64,000 bases of DNA from Arachis hypogaea (lineage: Eukaryota > Streptophyta > Magnoliopsida > Fabales > Fabaceae), in the NCBI RefSeq assembly GCF_003086295.3, contig NC_092052.1:28371427-28435426 (forward strand), written 5' to 3'. Under the pieces are notes generated by a model. That model was not told the origin of the DNA. It did not search any database and saw nothing but the letters and a program-made list of their open reading frames with translations. This document shows, piece by piece, positions 34,096-45,582 of this stretch. Made by a program: the position numbers and the translations under genes. Each line of letters opens with the position of its first letter. Position 1 is the first letter of the stretch.

Positions 34096-35418
34096 AAGCT
34101 TAATATAGGAAACTCTACAAGAACCCTCTGTAGTTAAAACAGAGGCCAAACAAGATGTCCTTAAAGTAACCGGGTTAAACCTTGGATGGATGGATCCCTT
34201 AGTCGAATACCTAAAATTCGACATCCTCCCCAAAGAGGAAAAAGAGGCCAAGAAAATCTGGAGGGAAGCACAACACTACACTCTGGTGAAAAATATCCTC
34301 TATAAAAGAGGAATATCAACACCATTGCTAAAATGTGTCCCAACCTCAAGGACAACTGAGGTGTTAGAGGAGGTTCATAATAGAATTTGTGTAAACCATC
34401 TCGGAGCAATGCCGCTAGCCAGAAAGATAATCCGAGTTGGGTTCTATTGGCCGACCTTGCAGAAGGATGCCACAGAATTTGTGAAGAAGTGCCAACCATG
34501 CCAAATGCACGCAAATTTTCACGTGGCTCCCCCCGAGGAGCTCATCAGTATAACTTCTCCATGGCCTTTTACATAATGGGGGATGGATCTGTTAGGACTT
34601 TTTTCCCAAGCCCCAGGATAAGTCAAATACTTAATCGTGGGAATAGACTACTTCACAAAGTGGATAGAAGCAGAACCATTAGCCACCATCACGGCCCAAA
34701 GAAGTCGGAGGTTCCTCTACAAAAATATTATCACAAGGTATGGGATACCTCATTCCATCACCACGGATAATGGAACTCAGTTCACCGACTCTACCTTCAG
34801 AAGCCTGGTAGCCAGTATGAAGATCAAACATCAGTTCACCTCGGTGGAGCATCCACAAGCAAATGGACAAGTCGAGGCAGCTAACAAGGTCATACTGGCA
34901 GGATTGAAGAAAAGGCTACAAGACGTAAAAGGAGCTTGGGCTGAGGAGCTCCCCCAAGTATTATAGGCTTACCGGACGACACCTCAATCTGCTACAGGGG
35001 AAACACCCTTCTGACTTGTCTATAGCGTGGAAGCCATGATACCAATAGAAATTGACGAGCAAAGTCCAAGGGTGATCTTCCATGATGAGGTCGGGAACAT
35101 ACAGGGGCACAAAGAGGAACTTGAATTGCTCCCCGAAGTCCGAGAGCCCAGATAAGGGAAGCGGCATTGAAGCAAAGGATGACTACCAGATACAACAAAA
35201 GAGTCATTCGAAGGAGCTTTACCCCAGACGACTTGGTCTTAATCAGAAACGACATTGGAGTCAACAAATCTGGGGACGGGAAGCTCACTGCTAATTGGAA
35301 AGGACCATACAAGATCAGTGAGGTCTTAGGAAAAGGTTATTACAAGGTGACCGACTTAAACGGCACCGAGTTACCTAGGTCGTGGCATGCTTGTAATATG
35401 AAAAGGTACTACAGTTAA
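34096..35418 (+). pseudogene. Integrase of Tat element
   Basis: An N-terminal H-H-C-C zinc domain is seen in 'VHNRICVNHLG' (34374-34406) and 'CQPCQMH' (34492-34512). The catalytic core has Asp in 'WGMDLLG' (near 34578), Asp in 'TTDNGTQF' (near 34760) and Glu in 'NGQVEAANK' (near 34860). Stops at 34573, 34621, 34964, 35014 and 35153 and a frame change break it. The C-terminal stretch 35167-35418 is open and ends 'LPRSWHACNMKRYYS'. Inactive. Confidence 0.85.
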
Positions 35419-36202
35419 AAGCGAACTCCACTCCCTGATGTACTCTTTTTCCAACTTCGTTGTTTTTTCCCAAAAGAAAAGGATTTTTCATGAAGGGGGT
35501 TTTTAACGAGGCATCATAGTAGAGGCTAAGGGGCCATAAGTAGTCAAAAAACTCTTAGTAGCAGCCAAGTACCTTTGCAAATAAATAAAGATCTTTTTAC
35601 AATATCTCTTATAAATTCCTTCTCACTTTTCTACGAAACGCGCCGACTTAAGCTCGACAAAACGTGAAAATCCCATGAACCGACCTAGATGGTCGTCAGG
35701 ATGAAACGACGAGGTACAAGTCGGTGTAAAGAGGTTATAGAGGTGGATCATGATAAACTCGGGAATTATCTTACCTATAAGTTGGAAAAACCGAGAAACA
35801 AGAAAATGCATCACAAAAATAACCTAAGTCATAAGAACTCAATAAATCAAAAATTGAGCACCAGGGATACCAAAAAAGAAATAAGAAAACCTATTGAAAT
35901 CGCCAAAGACTGTCCCAAGTCCTTGAGAAAATCTCAGAGAAACTCAGAAGAAGGGACAAGTTAGCCAAGAAAAAGGTTTTTCAAAAGATCAAAAAGTTTT
36001 TTCGGAACAGAAAAGCATGCACACAACAGATAGAGAAAGGTAATATAAACCCTTATCCAAAAAAGGGTATTTATAATATTTTGTTAACGGCCATAAAAGG
36101 CCAAGGAAATGTCATCAAAATACCACCACCACAACATAAAAATAAATAGTTTAAAAAAGGGGAGACCCACAGGCCGGGCCCCCATATAGCCACAATAATT
36201 TT
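35419..36202. other. Spacer between pol and antisense gene
   Basis: No sense or antisense gene recognised. It is A-rich and probably contains the 3' ends of both the sense pol and the antisense transcripts. Confidence 0.5.
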
Positions 36203-38120
36203 TTAGTTAGGAAGGACGTCACCACCAGAGCCAGGAAGAGTAGTCGGAGCACCACCAGAGTCAGGGAGAGTAGCCGGAGTACCATCAGGACCAGGAAGAG
36301 AAGTCAGAGCCATATTCATGGAAGATGGAGCGGGAGTCCCAGGAGCCTTCGAAGAACTCGGGGCATCTTCTGGTCGGGGAGGGGACTCCATGATCCTCTG
36401 CCCTTGAGTCTTCAGCTCGGATTCAGAAACAGGTCGGGGAGGAGAAACGATAGCCCCGTCGACCACTATCTTATCCGGATCCAAAGGAGAGAGATCTAGG
36501 TCGGGAGCAAGAACCCCGACCTGCTCTTTGAAGATCCTCCATGCTTCTTCGGCCCCGTCAGCAATGGAGTCCTCCAGCTCCGCATAGGCATCCCGAGATC
36601 TCACCAAATCCTTCTTCACTTTCACGAGGTCCTCAACAAGCTCGTATAACTTTCCTCCGCCTTCAACCTTAGGCCCTCCGCCATGGAGCACTGGGCCTGT
36701 AACTTCTTCTCCCTCTCCTGGAGGCCATCCTTCTCCTCCTTCAACTTGGCGACCTCCTCCTTCAGCATCTTCTCCCCCTCCTGGTATAAGAGAATCCTCC
36801 CCTCCAGCTCCTCAACCCTCAGGGATGAACCCAAAGAGCTAAGGGGAGTCTTCTCAAAAATATCCAAAAGCTTTGTGCATACCCCCGCCGCCCTGACACT
36901 CCCCTGAAACAGAACATTAAGGTGATTCTGAACGGAAGCATCATCCATATTTATACGAGTATGGGGATAGATATGCTTCCGAACAAACTGAGGCGCATCC
37001 GCCTTGGCCTCACCTTCAAAAGAAGAGCTAGACTCTAAAGTCTTGCGCTTCTTCTTTTCTGGCTCAGGGGAAGATCGGGGAGGAGGGGACGACAGAGAAA
37101 AAGCTGAGGAAGAGATGACAATAGGTTGGGTGGGGGTCCCCAAGTTGTGAGAAGGGGGAGGGCGGAAGGAAGAGAAGGACCAGCTGCCCTGATGCCGCCG
37201 ACTCTGGCGCGGGACCTCGCCTTGGCCTCCTGAACTCTCTGGTAAGACTCCCTGGAATTCTTCTTCGCCATCTCTGTAAAAGCAATTATGAAGCTAAAGT
37301 CAGTAAAACAAGTCGGAAGAAACAAGTCGGAGAATATGGTAAACAAACAAAAGCTACCTAGCTGAGCCTGGACAAAGGTTGGGGACCCCTGGAGAAACTT
37401 TTTGGTATCCAGGTAGGGGGCTCTCCCCTATACTTCTCGGAGGAACCCCACAATGGCCGTCTCCACCTCATCCAAGTCATCCAAAGCATATTTTTCACAA
37501 GGGGAGGCCTCTAGCCAATACTGAGGGAAGCGAGGGGAAGAATTCTCATCCAGGAAAAAGGGGTGGTGACCCTCTACAGCTTGAACTTTGAAAAAGAAAT
37601 TTTTGAAGTCATGGAAGGACTCGTCAAAAAGATTGAAGACTCTCTGACCTTGAATAGCTCGGAAAGACACCCACTGTTGTTTATTATTTTGCCCACTAAA
37701 GGGCTTGGTCATGTGAAATAGATGAAAGAAAATTCTCAGAGAAGTCGAAAACTCTAAGGCCTGACTGATAAACTGATAAACTTTCAAAAAACCCCAAGAA
37801 TTGGGGTGAAGCTGAGTAGGAGCAACTCGGCAGTGATGCAAAACAGAAATCTCAAAAGCAGAAAAGGGCATAAGCACCCCCAGTCAAGTGAAAAAACTTT
37901 CATACATAAAAAAGAAAGGAGGGTCCTCATCAGAAGCCCTCCCGAAGCAAACCCGGTCTTCCGGACCCGGGGCAACCAACTCATACTTCAGCTCACTCTC
38001 ATCAGAAGCACAAATTCTATGATGAGTGCGAAGGTTGGTGAGGAAGTCAGTATCTACAAAAGGTTCTTTTCCCAGAACCATGACATCCACCCATTGAGCA
38101 AGGGTTTCTATAGAAGACAT
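36203..38120 (-). pseudogene. Antisense gene of Tat element
   Basis: Reads opposite to gag-pol. The N-terminal part starts at the ATG at 38120 ('MSSIETLAQWVDVMVL'), runs through one TGA at 37884-37886 and continues to 37428 with the family signature 'VEGHHPFFLDEN...FPQYW'. After a putative intron, more coding occurs at 37273-36203: 'KKNSRESYQRVQEAKARSRAR', a proline-serine-rich zone, a coiled coil ('EELEGRILLYQEGEKMLKEE') and an acidic tail. Frame changes are visible near 37165 and 36655. It belongs to the putative gypsy-type transposon family; reverse ORFs at this place are known in Tat relatives such as Grande and Ogre. Function unknown. Confidence 0.7.
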
Positions 38121-38660
38121 TTTTTCCTAGAAAGGGATAGCGAAACCTACAAAGGAAAAAGAAAAAGATCAAATACAGGATCTCTAAGGGGCCTAGAATC
38201 AAACAAAATAGAGTCACTAGGAGCCTACGAGCCAACCCTCCTCTTTAAAATAAAAACATGCAAACAAAAGCAATTCGTAAAAGGAGAGTAGAGAAAAACT
38301 AACCTTTGCTTGAAAAAGGATAGGGGCAGTAGAGAGTTCAGAGAAAGAGAAATTCCTTCGAACAAGAGCTTCTTTCGAACAGAGGAGAGGAAGTACGAAA
38401 GTTTTCAGAAACGAAGCAAGGAAAGAGAGGGAAAGTATTTATAAAAACGTTAGGGGCATAATGGTAAAAACGGAGACTGTCATTTAAAGAGAGGCACCGT
38501 TCCCAAGGTAACTGATCCCCGCGTATGAATACGCAAATTCCTAATGGACACGACGCTTTGATTAGACGCGACTGTTGAGAATTTTTAAAACACGTCGGTT
38601 CCTTATCAAGTCGGCTACGTTCCCGAGTTAAAATACTCGACCCCAACTCTTAAAAGAAAT
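38121..38660. other. Region upstream of the antisense gene
   Basis: No frame recognised. By position it should hold the promoter of the antisense gene. No convincing core element could be chosen. Confidence 0.35.
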
Positions 38661-38679
38661 TAGGCTCGAGTAGGGGCAC
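38661..38679 (+). other. Polypurine tract of Tat element
   Basis: Purine-rich 'gagtaggggcac' directly precedes the 3' LTR start at 38680. Confidence 0.65.
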
Positions 38680-39207
38680 TGTTCATACCCTGACCCAACG
38701 CTAGGGCCCCGGTCCAAATGAAAGGCCCAATCCAACAGATTTAGCCTCATCCCACACCGACCTTCCCCTGAGAATTCGGTTCTTACCACGACTCGCTCTA
38801 AAGAAGTCAGGAACAAAGATTAACTGGCAGATAAACACTCATTCAAATGAGTAACTGCCCTAAAATCTCTCAACCCACTTCCAGGAGCCATATCTCAACT
38901 TCCCTAAGATAAAGGGATGGTTATCCACCTTAAAAGGTAGAACTACTTCAACGGTGGTTATTGGTTCACCACTATAAATACACTGACACCCCTCAGGTAT
39001 CTCTAAGTCCCAATACTCTCTAGACATGCTTACACCCTTGCTGACTTAGGCATCGGAGTGTCTTTGTAGGTACCACCCCCACTCGCTCGTATTCACAAGT
39101 CGGACGGAGGCCCCAAAGACGCGAACCCGTTCTAAGGCTTCCCTCCTTAGACGATTGGGCCAACCTAACGAGTCCAGTCCAATATTCTCCGGTTACCCAT
39201 CGTAACA
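38680..39207 (+). repeat. 3' LTR of Tat element
   Basis: Starts TGTTCATACCC and ends CATCGTAACA. Same length (528 bp) as the 5' copy. Confidence 0.9.
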
Positions 39208-39212
39208 GTACT

Positions 39213-40275
39213 AATAGATTATCTACCAACTTATTGCTAATAATAATTAATTATTATATTTTAAACACATGTATAAAGAGACACATCCAGAAAATATATT
39301 TGTAAAAATATTTTTATTAGACACAGGCATAAAAAAGACATTTTTATTAAACACATCCACAAAGACACTTCCATTAAATATAGTTATAAACAAGAATTGA
39401 TAGAAGTTGACAAAAATATTATTGGTAACGTAGCGGATTATTTTCATAATCTAATAAATAAAATAAATACCTTATATTATTATATTAAAAATTAATTTTA
39501 AAATACCAATCATAAAACAGAACTTATAATGATTTAAGTAAATTGTTATGCATTTTTTATTAATTGTTATGCGCTTTAAATTATATATTTTTAAACTTAT
39601 ATTTTGACTGACATTTTTTTTGAAAAATATTTGAGTTTTTCAAATTAAAATTTTGATTCATTTTTTCAACTATCTAAATTTTTCAAAAGAGAAAAAATGA
39701 AATAAACAATTATATTGTACAACAAATTTATAGATAATATCAATTTTGTTTTTTTTTTCTTCTTTTATTAAATATTGTTAGAAAAATTGTTCACTTTTTA
39801 CTATTTTTTTCAAATTAATTATAGCTTACGGGTTTAATTCCAATAAGAAGACAAATTATATGTCATCAATGACATAATAAGGAATTCATAGTACTGCAAA
39901 AGATAATTAAAAAAAAAAACACGCATTCCTCCTAATTATCTGAGTATTGGCACATAACTTATGTAGGTGCTGAAATTTTTTCCATTAGTCATAGAATCTC
40001 CCTAAATCAAATTCAATTAATTATTAAAGCAAATCTATGCATTTAATTGTTTGACATTTAATTAATATACTAAATATTTTTAACACTTGAGTAAAAATTT
40101 ATTATTATTAGTTTATAGTATAGTTAAACTATTTTTGAATTATTTTTAATTAACAAAATATAAAAGAAATGTTTGTTAATTATTTAAAAGAATATTAATG
40201 TCAAAACGGTTTTGCGCTTTCAAGGATTGTTCAAAGATATATACACGTAGACATGTAGACTAGATGTAGTACAGA
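39213..40275. other. AT-rich spacer
   Basis: No gene or element recognised. Short 'tttttattaaacacat'-type words repeat at 39310-39380. Confidence 0.5.
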
Positions 40276-40284
40276 TTAGAGAAA

Positions 40285-41664
40285 GGTGTTTGCTACGGTA
40301 CGATGATAAATTCATATGTACCGATATGTTTAAAATATAGACAAATAATAATAAGACATGTGGAATTTATTTTCTACGTCAGCATTTAATTTTTTCTTTT
40401 TTAAATATATAGTATATCACCACTTTTACTAAAACACCCTTTTAATTAAATAAAAATAAAAAATATTTATTTATTTAATTTTATAAAAAGACTTAAACAT
40501 CCTTCCTTTATTTGATTAGACAAAAATACCCTTTTAAATTAATCAACTTTTAGAATTCAATTAATCCTAATTTTATAGTTTTAAATAATTGAAACAACAA
40601 AACAAAAACACATTAAAAAAACAAAAAATTAAAATTGTTCTTCATCTGTATTAAACATATTAAAAAACAAAAAATCAAAATTATTCTTTATCTGGGTTCA
40701 AAAACCTTCTCATGCAATAATTCACAACGCTAGCAAAGCCAAGGATAACTTCATCATCTGCAGAGTCTCGCAACGCCACGTCGCTTGAACACGAATTAGC
40801 GCACGTGCGTCGATCATCATCAACCTCCTGTAACGGCTTGAGGCAAGGCTTCTCCGTGGAGAATTTGGCTTCATCGTCAGATTCAGACAACACAATAGGA
40901 TCAACGGCGACGTCTCTAGATGGCGGAACTTTGGAACCACGCGCAACTGCATGGAACCGGAAATCACAGAACAAGAAGGTTAAGAATAACACTGGACAGT
41001 GAAACGAGGAAGAGTGAGTGAGACTCACATGCTTGGAGGAAATTGTATTTGGTAACGGGGGAAGTACGATCGTGAGAACGAGTGTCTCTAGGGTTCGAGA
41101 ACTTGCTGAGGATGCGGCTAAAAGCATTCTCAATGTGCTCGTCATCTCTGCCGAACTCGAACACATCGAATTTGCTGCTTGAAGCTGCGGAAGAAGACGA
41201 TGATCGCGTGCGACGAGTCATGGAGCGAGTTCACTGAGTGGGACTTCTGAACCCAGATGAAAAACAATTTTAGTTTTTTGTTTTTTTAATATGTTTAACA
41301 TAGATGAAGAATAATTTTAATTTTTTGTTTTTTTAATGTGTTTTTGTTTTGTTGTTTCAGTTATTTGAAATTATAAAATTAGGATTAATTGAATTCTAAA
41401 ATTTTATTAATTTAAAAGGGTATTTTTGTTTAATCAAATAAAGGAAGGATGTTTAAGTCTTTTTATAAAATTAAATAAATAAATGTTTTTTATTTTTATT
41501 TAATTAAAAGAGTGTTTTAGTAAAAGTGGTGATATACTATATATCTAAAAAAGAAAAAATTAAATGCTGACGTGGAAAATAAATTTCACATGTCTTATTG
41601 TTATTTGTCTATATTTTAAACGTATCGATACGTATGAATTTATCATTGTATCGTAGTAAACACC
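40285..41664. mobile_element. Pack-MULE with about 410-bp terminal inverted repeats
   Basis: The ends GGTGTTTGCTACGGTACGAT and its inverted counterpart continue as inverted copies for about 410 bp (40285-40695 and 41255-41664). The element is flanked by the perfect 9-bp duplication ttagagaaa at 40276-40284 and 41665-41673. The middle holds GC-richer, intron-containing sequence of host gene origin and no transposase. Confidence 0.9.
40681..41221 (-). pseudogene. Captured gene fragment, ULP2-like SUMO protease N terminus
   Basis: Two exons on the minus strand, 41221-41029 and 40946 to about 40700, with intron GTGAGT...ATGCAG joining in frame. The protein begins 'MTRRTRSSSSSAASSSKFDVFEF', then 'HIENAFSRILSKFSNP' and 'SPVTKYNFLQA'. 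This matches, from memory, the N-terminal region of plant Ulp2-type SUMO proteases ('FEVFEF...KFxNP...TKYxFLQ'). The second exon is acidic with 'PIVLSESDDEA', like SUMO-interacting stretches. The catalytic domain is absent; the frame runs into the transposon arm and stops. Transcription from the TIR could give an N-terminal-only product or antisense RNA. Identification is moderate. Confidence 0.55.
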
Positions 41665-41673
41665 TTAGAGAAA

Positions 41674-42005
41674 TTGAGAAAGCAATGCAATTTTCTTTTG
41701 AGGAGTGTTAGGATTCACAAATTTTGTAATTTATAATTATCAATTAGTTATTATTAATATTTTTAATAGTGTGACATTGTATTGTAAAATTATTGATTTT
41801 TTTTGCTGGTTAACACTAAATTTTAATAAAATTGTTGGTTCCTACATTTTTTTTTTTTCGGTACACGAAAGCAATGCAATTAACTGCTGCGAGAAAACTG
41901 AAAAGTTTATGCAATTTTTGTCTCTATTTTGGTCAATGGGATATTGTTATGGGCCTAAATTATTTTATCCATGTTTCTTTACCAAAAACCAAAAAATATA
42001 ACATG
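41674..42005. other. AT-rich spacer
   Basis: No gene recognised. Ends with the left target copy of the next element. Confidence 0.5.
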
Positions 42006-42010
42006 ATAGC

Positions 42011-42840
42011 TGTTGGGTCGAACGTGGAGAGCTCTCGACAACCGGGGAGATTTCGGGGAGGAATCAAGCGAGAGAACATAAGATGAGAAGACACCACATC
42101 CAACTCAAAACCTTAAGGTATCAAGTTAATGGGTCTCTCATCTTATAAACTCCTCACTCTTCCATGCTTTCTTTGATGTGGGACTAACTTCAACACTCCT
42201 CACACTTGCAACATTAACAATCTCCCCCTCAAGTGTGAGCCTCCACATCAAGCATCAACTCCCCTCTAGCTCCTCCACCACCACGAGTATTCGTCCATCA
42301 CACCGCCGCAAAACACCGCGGGACACGCCGCCCAGACCACCTTTGCCGGGAAGACTTTCGATGCTTCACCTTGAATACCCCTTAAAACCACCAGATCGAT
42401 TAACCATCGGCTCTGATACCACTTGTTGGGAATAAGACACAATTCCCCCTTGAGAAAACACCTTTGACAGAGAAATAAAATAGACACAATCACAACACAA
42501 GAATTTAACGTGGAAACTCCAATTACCGGAGAAAAAACCACGGCCGTTGTCAAATGACAACCAGAGAATATCACTATGTGAAAATTGTTACAACACATAG
42601 ACTTCTTTCTCTCACCGGCACCCCAGTACACCCACACTCTTTCAAAGCAAATATCTAACTACACCTCACAACACTCTCTAATCAAAGAGTACAGAGGAAA
42701 AGAAAAATCAGATACAAGCTTAAAGTGTTTCTGACTGGTGCAAAAACAAATGAAGAACTTAGCCTCATATTTATAGCCTAGGCCACCCACTCCATTTGCT
42801 ATCCTAAGCAATGTGGGACTAATTCAACCAAATCCTAACA
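42011..42840 (-). repeat. Hybrid 3' LTR: unit A (42011-42219) and unit B (42424-42840)
   Basis: On the minus strand unit B begins TGTTAGGATTTGG and ends CCCAACA. It is followed by a second tRNA-Met primer-like site (ggtatcagagc near 42421-42409), a linker, a purine tract 'gagggggaga' and unit A (TGTTAATGTTGC...CCCAACA). A TATA-like element is visible in each unit (near 42775 in B and 42145 in A). Confidence 0.8.
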
Positions 42841-43219
42841 ATCTCCACCTTGATTGAAATAGTCACACATCTTCAGCTTCCATTGTCAACACCGACAATT
42901 CTTTGCTGCCATTGTCTATACCGACAATCATAGTTCAGAGAACTATCATACTCCACCATGAAAGTATACTCACTTGGAATTAGACCACTCCAAGAATTTC
43001 GCCTTGGTACAGATCGAAACCTTGCTGAAAATTCATGGTGCAACTTCCAAATTGGCTTTTCCTGGAAGTTCTTCAGCCATCGACCTAACTCCGCCACACA
43101 CCTTGCATCTCAACGCCAACCAATGCCCGTGTGCAATTGTGGACCTGATTGCCACAACTTATCCTTATCCATGGCAGTGCGGTAATACCATGAGGATACT
43201 TCTTGTCTTCTAGAGAACA

Positions 43220-43384
43220 TCATCTTCTCTCATAGAGAGAGCAACCAGAGATCTTCTCCTTCAACGCCTTGTGCAAACCTGATTGTATCAACACATCCTT
43301 GACTTGTACTTGCCACAAGCCAAAATTGATTCTTCCATCAAAATTTTCTATTTCAAGCTTCACAGCACTTGAATATCCTGACAT
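43220..43384 (-). pseudogene. copia-type gag N-terminal fragment
   Basis: From the ATG at 43384 the minus strand reads 'KLEIENFDGRINFGLWQVQV' and 'DVLIQSGLHKALK', the usual start of plant copia gag. The frame ends after about 50 residues. The rest of gag-pol is missing, so the element would need helpers. Confidence 0.7.
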
Positions 43385-43643
43385 TGTTGCAACCGTATAC
43401 TGGAATAGTATAACTCAACTGTAGACCGTGCACTAGGAAGGGTCCCCAGGAAAGAGAGGTGGGTCACAATGGACACACTTAAATACCAAGTCTTTCCTTA
43501 GCCAGAACCTTTTCCAAACTGCACTCTCACAGAGTCACACTGCCTTCCAGCAACAACAACAGCAACCAAAGAGATTAGACTAGGCTGCAACCACAGAGCA
43601 TACTAAGAATAAATCCCACCGAACCGAAGCTCTGATACCACTT

Positions 43644-44473
43644 TGTTGGGTCGAACGTGGAGAGCTCTCGACAACCGGGGAGATTTCGGGGAGGAATCAA
43701 GCGAGAGAACATAAGATGAGAAGACACCACATCCAACTCAAAACCTTAAGGTATCAAGTTAATGGGTCTCTCATCTTATAAACTCCTCACTCTTCCATGC
43801 TTTCTTTGATGTGGGACTAACTTCAACACTCCTCACACTTGCAACACTAACAATCTCCCCCTCAAGTGTGAGCCTCCACATCAAGCATCAACTCCCCTCT
43901 AGCTCCTCCACCACCACGAGTATTCGTCCATCACACCGCCGCAAAACACCGCGGGACACGCCGCCCAGACCACCTTTGCCGGGAAGACTTTCGATGCTTC
44001 ACCTTGAATACCCCTTAAAACCACCAGATCGATTAACCATCGGCTCTGATACCACTTGTTGGGAATAAGACACAATTCCCCCTTGAGAAAACACCTTTGA
44101 CAGAGAAATAAAATAGACACAATCACAACACAAGAATTTAACGTGGAAACTCCAATTACCGGAGAAAAAACCACGGCCGTTGTCAAATGACAACCAGAGA
44201 ATATCACTATGTGAAAATTGTTACAACACATAGACTTCTTTCTCTCACCGGCACCCCAGTACACCCACACTCTTTCAAAGCAAATATCTAACTACACCTC
44301 ACAACACTCTCTAATCAAAGAGTACAGAGGAAAAGAAAAATCAGATACAAGCTTAAAGTGTTTCTGACTGGTGCAAAAACAAATGAAGAACTTAGCCTCA
44401 TATTTATAGCCTAGGCCACCCACTCCATTTGCTATCCTAAGCAATGTGGGACTAATTCAACCAAATCCTAACA
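43644..44473 (-). repeat. Hybrid 5' LTR: unit B (44057-44473) and unit A (43644-43852)
   Basis: Same composition as the 3' copy, with the primer binding site directly after unit A and the linker at 43853-44056. Confidence 0.8.
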
Positions 44474-44478
44474 ATAGC

Positions 44479-45020
44479 AGCCGAAGCTTAGATCACATGA
44501 CAGATATGGCTACTTCTTAAAAAGTTGCACCAGATTTAAATCTTAGCTAAATCTGGGATGAGGTTAAAGAATTTCATAGTGCGAGTAAATGGGTACATGA
44601 TTAGTATAATGACAAAAAAAAAAAAAAAAACAATACAACATAATAGCAACCGAGGCTTTATTGAAAGGATAAATCATAGCACACAAGACCTTAGTTTAGT
44701 GATGAAATTTCTTACTTTGTAATAGATGCACCCGTATTTAAAATTTGGCTAAGGCATAGCAAATAAAAATTTTTAATGTTGTGTGTACTATTCAGTATTC
44801 TGATGTGTAAGGGGGTTGTCTAATCCAATCTAATAAAAAAAATTTACTGTGTCTCTTAAATTTGCTACACCTGAATTCAGAATTTGGCAAAATTATGTAA
44901 TGGTTGTGAACCGTTAAGTATTATACCAGCAAGTGTGTAGTATAGTTAAGTTTGTGATGTTGTAATGTTTACAATTGGAAATTGTCCAATTTATCTAAAT
45001 AAAAAAAAGTATAACATAAT
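44479..45020. repeat. Degenerate repeat units
   Basis: A word of the type 'gcaccngatttaaaatttggctaa' recurs near 44528, 44727 and 44866. 'ataacataatagca' recurs near 41998/44474, 44636 and 45010. This suggests old tandem units of unknown identity. Confidence 0.4.
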
Positions 45021-45529
45021 AGATTTTTAGAAAGATAATCTGCAGATAGGTTCAATTTTTTATTTATTATTTTTTAAAGAAATAAAAAAGTTGTGAGAGG
45101 TAAAAAGCTTTTTCTGAAAAGAAAAATATGAAAAAAAGAAGATATCATTCCAGCAATAAATAAATAAAGATAAATGAAAAAAAAAATATAACCAAATAGT
45201 AAATACTAAATAGTAATACGCCCAAATAAGTGACAGAAAACTCAAAAAAGGAAACCACCGTTGCTTGAAAGTTGAACTTTCCCACCGAAAGTACTAAGTA
45301 CTAAAATTTGTACTAAAATTTTGAACTTTCTCTTAGTATGTGTTTTGATGACATGCAAAATTTGGTAGTAAAATTATATGGACTAAATCTATGTATAAAA
45401 TTTTGCTTTGCATGAAGTTGTCCTTGATTACTCTTGCATAAAATTAATTCTTAATCTTAAGAAGATTTTATTGAAAATAATCAAACGGAATGCAGAATTT
45501 GCTAATTATTTTTGCAAATAATTAATCTC

Positions 45530-45582
<53 letters not shown>

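Larger units (their letters stand above)
18803..39207 (+). mobile_element. Ty3/gypsy Tat-lineage LTR retrotransposon, split by nested element
   Basis: 528-bp LTRs at 18803-19330 and 38680-39207 are flanked by the perfect 5-bp duplication gtact (18798-18802, 39208-39212). The order is LTR, tRNA-Asp primer site, gag, protease, RT, RNase H, second (archaeal-type) RNase H, integrase, antisense gene, purine tract, LTR. The extra RNase H and antisense gene mark the Tat clade. Without the nested 10.8-kb insert the element is about 9.57 kb. By eye the LTRs differ at roughly 30 of 528 positions, so the insertion is not recent. Stops in gag, pol and the antisense gene show it is defective. Confidence 0.9.
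42011..44473 (-). mobile_element. Non-autonomous copia-like element with hybrid LTRs
   Basis: Flanked by the 5-bp duplication atagc at 42006-42010 and 44474-44478. LTRs of 830 bp (42011-42840 and 43644-44473) are almost identical; one mismatch was noticed. The internal part is 803 bp. In minus orientation the primer site tggtatcagagc (initiator tRNA-Met type) follows the LTR at about 43640-43625. Each LTR is itself made of two TG...CA units, called B and A here, with a 204-bp linker. No RT or integrase. Confidence 0.85.

Noticed and set aside
36622..37143. Independent host gene on the minus strand
   Set aside because: It lies wholly between integrase and the 3' LTR of the Tat element, and related antisense ORFs recur in other elements.
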